Source of the DNA: Xanthobacteraceae bacterium
GTDB lineage: Bacteria > Pseudomonadota > Alphaproteobacteria > Rhizobiales > Xanthobacteraceae
Assembly (NCBI GenBank): GCA_030039105.1
Contig: JASHQO010000519.1
Coordinates: 1 to 8,274, forward strand
Direction of reading: 5' to 3'
Length of the DNA: 8,274 nt
This document shows positions 1 through 6,401 of this stretch, piece after piece. Numbering within the stretch: position 1 is the stretch's first letter; each line of letters begins with the position of its first letter. The notes beneath the pieces are model-generated. The model was given only the letters and a program-made list of their open reading frames with translations. It searched no databases and was not told the origin of the DNA. Position numbers and translations under genes: made by a program.

Positions 1-118
1 CGTCGACGGGCGCGGCCGCCAGAAGCCGGTCGAGCAGGGCCTCGGTTTCCGCCGCCACGGCGTCGAGCCGCGCGAGAAAAGGGCTGCTTTTGTCGCTTTT
101 GTCGTTCATTTCCGTCAT
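1..118 (-). CDS. N-terminal fragment of an unidentified protein, possibly a polyprenyl (farnesyl) diphosphate synthase
   Basis: An open frame on the minus strand begins at an ATG at 116-118 and runs off the left edge, giving 39 residues: a short polar start (MTEMNDKSDKSS) and then an amphipathic helix-like stretch (FLARLDAVAAETEALLDRLL). A second in-frame ATG at 107-109 is an alternative start; neither has a clear Shine-Dalgarno. The helix resembles the beginning of alphaproteobacterial polyprenyl/farnesyl diphosphate synthases, which commonly open with an A..TE.LL..LL pattern. The position, divergent from enzymes that consume farnesyl diphosphate, fits that reading. The diagnostic DDxxD motifs lie outside the window, so the identity is inference; that this is a coding start is more secure than what it encodes. 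Confidence 0.45.
   Translation of the reverse strand, partial: MTEMNDKSDKSSPFLARLDAVAAETEALLDRLLAAAPVD
86..103. repeat. Perfect 9-bp tandem duplication inside the left-edge gene
   Basis: GCTTTTGTC occurs twice back to back (86-94 and 95-103). On the minus strand it encodes the repeated DKS-DKS in the polar N-terminus of the left-edge protein. The unit is a multiple of three, so the frame is kept. It looks like a small slippage duplication in a tolerant N-terminal tail. Confidence 0.7.
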
Positions 119-206
119 TAACCAGCGTCCGGCGTCCCTACTGGGTTCTGTATCCGGTCCTACATTTACGGGATAACGAAGGGGCGCAAACCCGAAAGGT
201 CTATCT
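119..206. promoter_or_regulatory. Divergent intergenic region, presumed to carry promoters for the hpn operon and the left-edge gene
   Basis: These 88 bases separate two divergently oriented genes, so both promoters are expected here. The stretch is less G+C-rich than the coding sequence around it (for example TACATTTACGGGATAAC at 161-177). I could not pick a convincing -35/-10 pair with normal spacing, and I found no EcfG-type GGAAC...CGTT pair, which would have linked it to the general stress response. The regulatory role is inferred from position only. Confidence 0.4.
194..199 (+). promoter_or_regulatory. Ribosome binding site deciding the GTG start of hpnB
   Basis: GAAAGG ends 7 bases before the GTG at 207. 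No other in-frame start with comparable spacing lies upstream, and starting here leaves the N-terminal membrane segment of HpnB intact. Confidence 0.6.
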
Positions 207-1376
207 GTGGTCAATGACCTCATAGCGTCAATGGTGCTGCTGATCTGGCTCTATCTCCTTGCGGCGCGGGGCGGATTCTGGCTGTCGGCGCAGCGTGACG
301 ACGATGGCGCAGGCGGTGCCCGGGCGGAGCGGATTTGGCCCACCGTGGCAGCGGTCGTTCCGGCGCGCGACGAGGCGGCCTGCGTCGGGGCGACGGTCGC
401 TTCGCTGCTGCGGCAGGCCTATCCGGGCGCGTTCATCGTCATCCTGGTCGACGACCAGAGCCGGGACGGCACCGCGCAGGTCGCGCGTGACGCCGCGGTG
501 GCGCTCGGCGCCGGCGATCGTCTGACGGTGGTGGCGGGCCGGGCCCTGCCGGCGGGCTGGACCGGCAAACTCTGGGCGCAGCAGCAAGGCGTCGAGCTTG
601 CCGCGACCTTGCCGCAGCCGCCCGATTATCTGCTCTTCACCGATGCCGACATCGTCTATGAGCCGCAGGTGCTGACCGACCTGGTGGCGCGGGCCCAAGC
701 GCACGGTCTCGTTCTCACCTCGCTGATGGTGAAGCTGCGCTGCCAAAGCTTTGCCGAGCGGCTGTTCGTCCCGGCCTTCATCTTCTTCTTTCAGATGCTC
801 TATCCGTTCGCCTGGGCCAACGATCCGCGGCGCGCCACCGCGGCGGCGGCCGGCGGCTGCATGCTGGTGCGGCGCGAGGTGCTGCGCGACGCCGGCGGCA
901 TGGCGGCGATCCGCACCGCGCTGATCGACGACTGCGCGTTGGCCAAGAATCTGAAGCAGCACGGCCCGATCTGGCTCGGCCTGACCGCGCGCGTGCACAG
1001 CATCCGGCCCTATCCGAGCTTCGGCGACATCCGCCGCATGGTGGCCCGCTCGGCTTACGCGCAGCTCAATTATTCGCCGCTGCTACTTGGCGGAACCGTG
1101 CTCGGCCTGGCGCTGACCTATCTGGCGCCGGTCGCGCTCACCTTTTTTGCCGACGGCGTGGCGCAGTATCTCGGTCTCGTCACCTGGATCGCGATGGCCT
1201 ACGCGCTGCAGCCGACATTGCGGCTCTACGGCCTGTCGCGATTGTGGGGGCTGGCGTTGCCGGCGATTGCGGCGATCTATATGGCGTTCACGCTGGATTC
1301 CGCCTATCAGCATGCCCGCGGGCGCGGCGGCATGTGGAAGGGCCGCGCCCAGGCCAATGTTTCGGAGCTGCGATGA
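207..1376 (+). CDS. hpnB: Hopanoid-locus family 2 glycosyltransferase HpnB
   Basis: A 389-residue membrane-bound GT-A fold glycosyltransferase. After a hydrophobic N-terminal segment (about residues 4-20) comes the nucleotide-sugar binding start (AAVVPARDEA, about 48-57), then VDDQSRDGT (81-89), the metal-binding DxD as FTDADIVYEP (DAD at 146-148), and the acceptor/base region LIDDCALAK (acidic pair 241-242). Hydrophobic stretches at about 185-203, 292-314, 320-335 and 345-362 suggest several membrane segments, so it should sit at the inner membrane. Length and motif order match HpnB of hopanoid clusters, and it is the first gene of hpnBCDEF, sharing ATGA with hpnC. Family membership is clear. 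The sugar donor and acceptor of HpnB are, as far as I know, not firmly established; a role in decorating hopanoids or another lipid is inference from context. The start is GTG, supported by the GAAAGG site. Confidence 0.93.
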   Translation: MVNDLIASMVLLIWLYLLAARGGFWLSAQRDDDGAGGARAERIWPTVAAVVPARDEAACVGATVASLLRQAYPGAFIVILVDDQSRDGTAQVARDAAVALGAGDRLTVVAGRALPAGWTGKLWAQQQGVELAATLPQPPDYLLFTDADIVYEPQVLTDLVARAQAHGLVLTSLMVKLRCQSFAERLFVPAFIFFFQMLYPFAWANDPRRATAAAAGGCMLVRREVLRDAGGMAAIRTALIDDCALAKNLKQHGPIWLGLTARVHSIRPYPSFGDIRRMVARSAYAQLNYSPLLLGGTVLGLALTYLAPVALTFFADGVAQYLGLVTWIAMAYALQPTLRLYGLSRLWGLALPAIAAIYMAFTLDSAYQHARGRGGMWKGRAQANVSELR

Positions 1377-2254
1377 ACGATGCCAGCGCATTGCGATCGG
1401 GCAAGGGCCACCGGGACGAGAATTTTCCGGTTGCGTCCTGGCTTATTGCGCCGCGCCATCGCGGCCCGATCCTGGCGTTCTACAATTTCGTCCGCACCGC
1501 CGACGACATTGCCGACCATGCGACGCTGCCAGCTGAGGAAAAGCTCGAACTGCTCGATCGCCTCGACGCCGGGCTCGTCGGCAAGGACGACAGCGACGCG
1601 GTCGCGGTGCGGCTGCGCGGCGAACTCGCCGCGCGCAACCTGACGGCCAAGCACGCCCAGGACCTGCTCGCCGCGTTCAAGCTCGACGTCACCAAATTGC
1701 GCTATCGCGACTGGGACGATCTGATCGGCTATTGCTCGCTGTCGGCGATGCCGGTCGGGCGCTTCGTCTGCGACGTGCACGGCGAAAGCCGCGACTGCTG
1801 GCCGGCCAACGACGCGCTGTGCGCCGCGCTGCAGATCATCAATCATCTGCAGGATTGCAAGGCCGACTACCTCAATCTCGATCGCGTCTACGTTCCACAG
1901 GATGCGCTCGCCGCAAACGGCGTGACGGTCGAGGCGCTCGACGCGCCGCGCGCATCGCCGCCGTTGCTGCAATGCCTCCACGCGCTTGCCGGGCGCACCG
2001 AGCGATTGCTGTGCGACAGCGACGATTTCCCGGTGCTGATCGCCGATCGGCGGCTCGGCCTGGAAGTGTCCGTCATCAACACGCTGGCGCATCGCCTGAC
2101 GCGCATCCTGATGCAGCGCGATCCGTTGAGCGACCGCGTGCATCTGCCCGCGCCAGCGATCGCCGGCTTCACCATCGCCGGCATCGTCGGCGGCACCTTG
2201 CGGCGGCTCGGCCGGCGCTCCTCGGCCGCGTCGCACAAGCCGCGGGGCGTGTAG
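1373..2254 (+). CDS. hpnC: Hydroxysqualene synthase HpnC
   Basis: A 293-residue member of the squalene/phytoene synthase (trans-isoprenyl diphosphate synthase) family. In the three-enzyme bacterial route it converts presqualene diphosphate from HpnD to hydroxysqualene, which HpnE reduces. Visible features: the HpnC-like N-terminus with ENFPVAS (16-22); the first Asp-rich motif RTADDIAD (D44...D48); the YCSLSAMPVGR segment (120-130); and the second Asp-rich motif NHLQDCKADY (D161...D165) followed by RVYVPQD. These Asp pairs bind the diphosphate through Mg2+. The chosen ATG overlaps the hpnB stop (ATGA) and has GGAG five bases upstream; the frame stays open back to 1244 but that would only duplicate hpnB sequence. 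HpnC-type features (LQDCKADY, ENFPVAS) separate it from HpnD next door. No transmembrane segment is evident; the protein is probably membrane-associated because its substrate is a lipid. Confidence 0.95.
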   Translation: MNDASALRSGKGHRDENFPVASWLIAPRHRGPILAFYNFVRTADDIADHATLPAEEKLELLDRLDAGLVGKDDSDAVAVRLRGELAARNLTAKHAQDLLAAFKLDVTKLRYRDWDDLIGYCSLSAMPVGRFVCDVHGESRDCWPANDALCAALQIINHLQDCKADYLNLDRVYVPQDALAANGVTVEALDAPRASPPLLQCLHALAGRTERLLCDSDDFPVLIADRRLGLEVSVINTLAHRLTRILMQRDPLSDRVHLPAPAIAGFTIAGIVGGTLRRLGRRSSAASHKPRGV

Positions 2255-3076
2255 ATGAATGCGCCGTCACCAGCCGCGGCGCGCGCCTCCGGCAGCTCGT
2301 TCTACCGCGGCATGCGCATCCTGCCGCGCGCCGAGCGCGAGGCGATGTTCGAGATTTATTCGTTCTGCCGCGCCGTTGACGACATCGCCGACGATCCGGG
2401 CCCGCGCGCGCCGCGGCGCGGCCAATTGCAGGCTTGGCGTGCCGACATCGACGCGATCTACGCCGGCAAGCCGCCGCCGCGCCTCGCCGGCCTCGCGCAA
2501 GCGGTGCGGCAATTCAATCTCGGACGCGAGGATTTTTTGGCCGTGATCGACGGCATGGAAATGGACGTCGACGCCGATATCCGCGCGCCCGATCGCGCCA
2601 CCCTCGACCTTTATTGCGACCGCGTCGCCGGCGCGGTCGGGCGGCTTTCGGTACGCGTGTTCGGCATGCAGGCCGAGGCCGGGCTGGCGCTCGCCCATCA
2701 CCTCGGCCGCGCGCTGCAGCTCACCAACATCCTGCGCGATCTCGACGAAGATGCCGGCATGGGCCGGCTTTATTTGCCGCGCGAAGCGCTGCGCGACGCC
2801 GGCATCGCCGGCACCGATCCGGCGACGGTGCTGGCCAGCCCTATGCTCGGTGCCGCCTGCGACGTGGTGGTGAACATGGCCCGCGGGCACTTTCAGGAAG
2901 CGCGCGCGATCATGGCCGAGAATCCGCGCCGCGCGGTGAAGGCGCCGCGCATCATGGGCGACGCCTATCGCGCCATCCTCGACAAGCTCGTGGCTCGCGG
3001 CTTTGCGCCGCCGCGCGCGCCGGTGCGCCATTCCAAGCTGAAGCTTCTCCTCATCGTGGCGCGCAATCTGGTGTGA
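2255..3076 (+). CDS. hpnD: Presqualene diphosphate synthase HpnD
   Basis: A 273-residue squalene/phytoene synthase family protein expected to condense two farnesyl diphosphates head-to-head to presqualene diphosphate. The start SSFYRGMRILP (14-24) is typical of HpnD. The first Asp-rich motif is CRAVDDIADD (D42...D46), then YCDRVAGAVGRLS (120-132), and the second Asp-rich motif NILRDLDEDAGMGRLYLP (D162...D166). The length is normal and all expected diphosphate/Mg2+ ligands are present. It lacks the NADPH-dependent reductive half of eukaryotic squalene synthase, consistent with HpnC and HpnE doing the later steps. Its ATG directly follows the hpnC TAG with no gap and only a weak GGGG seven bases upstream, so translation is probably coupled to hpnC. 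hpnC and hpnD look like an ancient duplication, but their motifs are clearly diverged. Confidence 0.95.
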   Translation: MNAPSPAAARASGSSFYRGMRILPRAEREAMFEIYSFCRAVDDIADDPGPRAPRRGQLQAWRADIDAIYAGKPPPRLAGLAQAVRQFNLGREDFLAVIDGMEMDVDADIRAPDRATLDLYCDRVAGAVGRLSVRVFGMQAEAGLALAHHLGRALQLTNILRDLDEDAGMGRLYLPREALRDAGIAGTDPATVLASPMLGAACDVVVNMARGHFQEARAIMAENPRRAVKAPRIMGDAYRAILDKLVARGFAPPRAPVRHSKLKLLLIVARNLV

Positions 3077-4323
3077 TGTCGGCAACGGTCCACATCGTCG
3101 GCGCCGGCCTGGCCGGCCTCTCCGCTGCGCTGAAGCTGTCCGGGCGAGGCAGGAGCGTCGTCGTTCATGAGGCTACCGCCTTTGCCGGCGGCCGCTGCCG
3201 CTCCTATCACGACGCCGCGGTCGGCATGACCATCGACAACGGCAATCATCTGTTGCTCTCCGGCAACCACGCCGCGCTCGATTATCTGCGCCGCATCGGC
3301 GCCGAGCGGCGATTGATCGGCCCGCCGCATGCCGAGTTCTGCTTCGTCGATCTGGCGAGTGGAGAGCGCTGGATGCTGCGTTTCAACGACAGCCGGCTGC
3401 CGCTGTGGATTTTTTCCGCAAGCCGCCGCGTGCCGGGCACGCGCGCCCTCGATTACCTGCCGCTGGCACGGCTGCTCAAGGCGGCAGCCGGTAAAACGGT
3501 CGGCGAGGTGATCGCCTGCGACGGCGCAGTCTATAAGCGCCTGGTCGAGCCGCTGTTGCTGGCGGCGCTCAACATCGATCCGCCCGCCGGCGCGGCGCGG
3601 CTCGCTGCGGCCGTGATCGGCGAGACGCTGGCGCAAGGCGGCCGCGCCTGCCGGCCGCTGATCGCGCGCGACGGCCTTGGCGCCACCTTGATCGAGCCGG
3701 CGTTGGCGCATCTCGAGCGCGCCGGCGCGGTCTTGCGCCTCGAGCATCAGTTGCGCGGCTTGCGTTTTGCCGACGCGCGGGTCGAGGCGCTCGATTTCGG
3801 CAGCGAGACGATTGCGCTCGACGAAGGCGACGCCGTCGTCCTCGCCGTCCCGCCTTACGCGGCGGCGTCGCTGGTCAAAGGTCTCGACGTGCCGACCGAA
3901 TTCCGCGCCATCGTCAATGCCCACTTCCGCATCTCGCCGCCGGCCGCTATGCCGCCGATCCTCGGCGTGCTCAACGGCACGGTGGAGTGGATTTTTGCTT
4001 TCCCCGGCCGCGTCTCGGTCACCATCAGCGCCGGCGATCGCCTGGTCGACGGCGCGCGCGACGTGCTCGCGAAAACCATCTGGAGCGAAGTCGCCGGCGC
4101 GACCGGCCTGGCGGCCGATTTGCCGCCCTGGCAGATCGTACGCGAACGCCGCGCCACTTTCGCCGCAACGCCGGCGCAGGATGCCAAACGCCCCGGCACC
4201 GAGACCCGCTGGCGCAATCTGGCGCTGGCCGGCGATTGGACAAATACCGGCCTGCCGGCCACCATCGAAGGCGCGATCCGCTCCGGCAATCGCGCCGCGG
4301 AATTTTTGGCAAGGCCGTCGTGA
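3076..4323 (+). CDS. hpnE: Hydroxysqualene dehydroxylase HpnE, FAD-dependent
   Basis: A 415-residue flavoprotein of the amine oxidase/phytoene desaturase-like superfamily. It is expected to reduce hydroxysqualene to squalene, the last step before cyclisation. The FAD-binding Rossmann start is HIVGAGLAGLSAALKL (GxGxxG at G9, G11, G14), ending in the acidic residue of VVVHEA (E32), followed by the GGRCRS element (38-43). The C-terminal FAD-contact motif is LALAGDWTNTGLPATIEGA (about 392-410), typical of this superfamily. The length is as expected. The ATG shares one base with the hpnD stop (TGATG at 3074-3078), so translation is coupled. Being placed between hpnD and the cyclase, it completes the HpnCDE squalene pathway. 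Early automatic annotations often call such proteins squalene-associated FAD-dependent desaturase; the reductive role is from published work on the family. Confidence 0.94.
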   Translation: MSATVHIVGAGLAGLSAALKLSGRGRSVVVHEATAFAGGRCRSYHDAAVGMTIDNGNHLLLSGNHAALDYLRRIGAERRLIGPPHAEFCFVDLASGERWMLRFNDSRLPLWIFSASRRVPGTRALDYLPLARLLKAAAGKTVGEVIACDGAVYKRLVEPLLLAALNIDPPAGAARLAAAVIGETLAQGGRACRPLIARDGLGATLIEPALAHLERAGAVLRLEHQLRGLRFADARVEALDFGSETIALDEGDAVVLAVPPYAAASLVKGLDVPTEFRAIVNAHFRISPPAAMPPILGVLNGTVEWIFAFPGRVSVTISAGDRLVDGARDVLAKTIWSEVAGATGLAADLPPWQIVRERRATFAATPAQDAKRPGTETRWRNLALAGDWTNTGLPATIEGAIRSGNRAAEFLARPS

Positions 4324-4354
4324 TGCAAGCTCTTCGTTATGCAAGTCCTTCGTT
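4323..4354 (+). repeat. 16-bp tandem duplication at the hpnE-hpnF junction
   Basis: Two adjacent 16-bp units, ATGCAAGCTCTTCGTT (4323-4338) and ATGCAAGTCCTTCGTT (4339-4354), match at 14 of 16 positions; the two differences are neighbouring and swap CT for TC. The next bases repeat the unit's ATG, and that ATG (4355) is the likely hpnF start. The duplication therefore separates the hpnE stop from the hpnF start and leaves three ATGs spaced exactly 16 bases apart, each in a different frame. Confidence 0.85.
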
Positions 4355-4358
4355 ATGA
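4323..4358 (+). CDS. Possible 11-codon coupled leader ORF between hpnE and hpnF
   Basis: The ATG at 4323 overlaps the hpnE stop (TGATG) and has AAGG at 4311-4314, eight bases upstream, a better ribosome site than anything directly before hpnF. It encodes MQALRYASPSL and its TGA (4356-4358) overlaps the hpnF ATG as ATGA. Ribosomes finishing this mini-ORF would be placed on the hpnF start. A second mini-ORF from the ATG of the duplicated unit (4339-4362, MQVLRYE) overlaps the first codons of hpnF. There is no evidence that either peptide has a function of its own; the value would be translational coupling. This is inference from spacing alone, and the ORFs may be by-products of the tandem duplication. 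Confidence 0.25.
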   Translation: MQALRYASPSL

Positions 4359-6307
4359 ATGACACTCTGGCCATGACCGCTACGCTGGACCGCGGCATCG
4401 AAAGCGCGACGCAGGCGCTGCTCGACCGTCAGCGGCCCGACGGTCACTGGGTGTTCGAGCTCGAGGCCGACGCCACCATTCCCGCCGAATACGTGCTGCT
4501 GCGGCATTATCTCGGGGAGCCCATCGAGGCCGCGCTCGAGCAGAAGATCGCCGTCTATCTGCGCCGCATCCAGGGCAGCCACGGCGGCTGGCCGCTGTTC
4601 CAGGACGGCGATCTCGACATCAGCGCGACGGTGAAAGCTTATTTCGCATTGAAGATGATCGGCGATTCCGTCGACGCCGACCACATGCGCCGCGCCCGCG
4701 AGGCGGTGCGCGCCCGCGGCGGCGCCGAGCGCGCCAATGTCTTCACCCGCGTCATGCTGGCGTTGTTCGGCTTCATCCCCTGGCGCGCCGTGCCGGCGAT
4801 GCCGGTCGAGATCATGCTGCTGCCGAAGTGGTTTCCGTTCCATCTCGACAAGATCTCGTATTGGAGCCGCACCGTCATAGTGCCGCTGTTGGTGCTGATG
4901 GCGAAGAAGCCGGTCGCGCGCAACTCAAAGGGCGTGCGCATCGACGAGCTGTTCATCGCGCCGCCGCAGCTCCTCGGGCCGGCGCCGAAGGCGCCGCAAC
5001 AGAAGGCGTCGTGGTTCTGGTTCTTCCGCGGCGTCGACAACGTGCTGCGCGCGCTGGAGCCGTTGTTTCCCCAGCGCCCGCGGCAGCGCGCCATCGACGC
5101 TGCCGTGGCCTGGGTCGGCGAGCGGTTGAACGGCGAAGACGGGCTCGGCGCGATCTTCCCGGCCATGGCCAACAGCGTGATGATGTACGACGTGCTCGGC
5201 TATGCGGCGAGCGATCCGCAACGTGCCATCGCGCGCAGCTCGGTCGAGAAGCTTTTGGCGGTGCATGAGCACGAAGCCTATTGCCAGCCCTGCGTGTCGC
5301 CGATCTGGGACACCGGCCTGGTCTGTCACACGCTGCTCGAAGTCGGCGGCGACCGCGCCGTCGCCAACGTTAAACGCGGCCTCGATTGGCTCAAGCCGAA
5401 GCAAATCCTCGACGTGCGCGGCGACTGGATCGCGCGGCGGCCCGATCTGCGCCCCGGCGGCTGGGCGTTCCAATACGCCAACCCGCATTATCCCGACGTC
5501 GACGACACCGCGGTCGTCGCCATGGCGATGGATCGGGTGCAGAATTTGTCCGGCCGGCGCGATTTCGACGGCAGCCTGGCCCGCGCCAAGGAATGGATCG
5601 TCGGCATGCAGAGCGCGAACGGCGCCTGGGGCGCGTTCGACGCCGACAACGAGTTCTTCTATCTCAACAACATCCCGTTCGCCGACCACGGCGCGCTGCT
5701 CGATCCGCCGACCGAGGACGTCACCGCGCGCTGCCTGTCGATGCTGGCGCAATGCGGCGCCACCGCGGAAAACAGCGCGCCGGTGCGGCGCGCCATCGAT
5801 TATCTGCGCCGCGTGCAGCTCTCCGACGGTAGCTGGTTCGGCCGCTGGGGCATGAATTACATCTATGGCACCTGGTCGGTGCTGTGTGCGCTTAACGCCG
5901 CCGGCGTCGATCATGGCATGCCGGAAATGCGCAAGGCTGCGGACTGGCTGGTCGCGATCCAGAACGACGACGGCGGCTGGGGCGAGGACGGCACGAGCTA
6001 TAAGCTCGATTACAACGGCTACGAGCGCGCGCCGTCGACCGCGTCGCAGACCGCCTGGGCGCTGCTCGGCCTGATGGCCGCGGGCGCCGTCGATCATCCG
6101 GCGGTGGCGCGCGGCATCGCCTATCTGACCGCGCATCAGGGGGCCGACGGCTTCTGGAACGAGCCGCGCTACACCGCCACGGGATTCCCGCGCGTGTTCT
6201 ACCTGCGCTACCACGGCTATGCGAAATTCTTCCCGCTGTGGGCGCTGGCGCGCTACCGCAATCTGAAAAGCGGCAATACGCCGGCGGTGGCGTGGTGGGG
6301 GATGTAG
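4355..6307 (+). CDS. hpnF: Squalene-hopene cyclase HpnF (Shc)
   Basis: A 650-residue class II triterpene cyclase that folds squalene into hopene and hopanol at the inner membrane. The catalytic acid motif DVDDTA is at 381-386 (D381, D383, D384, the DxDD signature). Repeated QW-type motifs stabilising the double alpha-barrel are visible around 25-35 (RQRPDGHWVFE), 73-82, 420-429 (SANGAWGAFD), 489-499, 537-545 (NDDGGWGED) and 596-604. The hydrophobic region 136-185, with PKWFPFHLDKISYWSR, corresponds to the non-polar membrane-entry surface of the family. The C-terminus YLRYHGYAKFFPLWAL is also characteristic. Length is normal and nothing looks broken. The ATG at 4355 is preferred because it is in the position coupled to the upstream leader; an in-frame ATG at 4373 is a real alternative, and neither has a strong Shine-Dalgarno. 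It is the last gene of the plus-strand operon. Confidence 0.97.
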   Translation: MNDTLAMTATLDRGIESATQALLDRQRPDGHWVFELEADATIPAEYVLLRHYLGEPIEAALEQKIAVYLRRIQGSHGGWPLFQDGDLDISATVKAYFALKMIGDSVDADHMRRAREAVRARGGAERANVFTRVMLALFGFIPWRAVPAMPVEIMLLPKWFPFHLDKISYWSRTVIVPLLVLMAKKPVARNSKGVRIDELFIAPPQLLGPAPKAPQQKASWFWFFRGVDNVLRALEPLFPQRPRQRAIDAAVAWVGERLNGEDGLGAIFPAMANSVMMYDVLGYAASDPQRAIARSSVEKLLAVHEHEAYCQPCVSPIWDTGLVCHTLLEVGGDRAVANVKRGLDWLKPKQILDVRGDWIARRPDLRPGGWAFQYANPHYPDVDDTAVVAMAMDRVQNLSGRRDFDGSLARAKEWIVGMQSANGAWGAFDADNEFFYLNNIPFADHGALLDPPTEDVTARCLSMLAQCGATAENSAPVRRAIDYLRRVQLSDGSWFGRWGMNYIYGTWSVLCALNAAGVDHGMPEMRKAADWLVAIQNDDGGWGEDGTSYKLDYNGYERAPSTASQTAWALLGLMAAGAVDHPAVARGIAYLTAHQGADGFWNEPRYTATGFPRVFYLRYHGYAKFFPLWALARYRNLKSGNTPAVAWWGM

Positions 6308-6313
6308 CTCGTT

Positions 6314-6396
6314 CGTAGCCCGCATGAGCGAAGCGATATGCGGGGTTGCCGCCGGGTCAGCCGGCCCCGGATGTCGCTTCGCTCATCCGGGCTACG
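6314..6396. repeat. REP-type palindromic element, a pair of inverted hairpins between convergent genes
   Basis: Two 32-bp arms (6314-6345 and 6365-6396) are inverted copies of each other, matching at 29 of 32 positions and separated by a 19-base centre. Each arm is also a hairpin by itself: CCCGCAT/ATGCGGG (6319-6325 with 6338-6344) on the left and CCCGGATG/CATCCGGG (6366-6373 with 6384-6391) on the right, with loops containing AGCGAAGCG or its complement. Elements with the core GTAGCCCGGATGAGCGAAGC are, from memory, frequent in Bradyrhizobium-type genomes and resemble enterobacterial REP/BIME pairs. It begins 7 bases after the hpnF stop and ends 5 bases before the hpnH stop, so it could end or protect transcripts from both directions. 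There is no T-tract, so a classical intrinsic terminator is not shown. Confidence 0.85.
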
Positions 6397-6401
6397 GATT
6401 G

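Noticed and set aside
119..206. EcfG-type stress promoter ahead of hpnB
   Set aside because: I looked for GGAAC followed about 17 bases later by CGTT on both strands and did not find it.
3767..4354. Extension of the hpnF frame upstream into hpnE
   Set aside because: The extra residues are an out-of-frame reading of hpnE (Arg/Ser/Pro-rich) and the SHC family begins near residue 1 of the 4355 start.
2965..4398. A 477-codon minus-strand open frame across hpnE
   Set aside because: A shadow of hpnE: low-complexity Arg/Ala/Gly-rich translation, no motif, and it crosses several gene boundaries.
4925..6325. A 466-codon minus-strand open frame across hpnF
   Set aside because: Antisense shadow of hpnF; its start lies in the left REP arm and its translation has no domain features.
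6314..6396. Intrinsic terminator or CRISPR-like repeat at the hpnF-hpnH junction
   Set aside because: There is no T-tract after either stem, so an intrinsic terminator is not shown, and only two inverted copies exist with no spacers, so it is not a CRISPR array.
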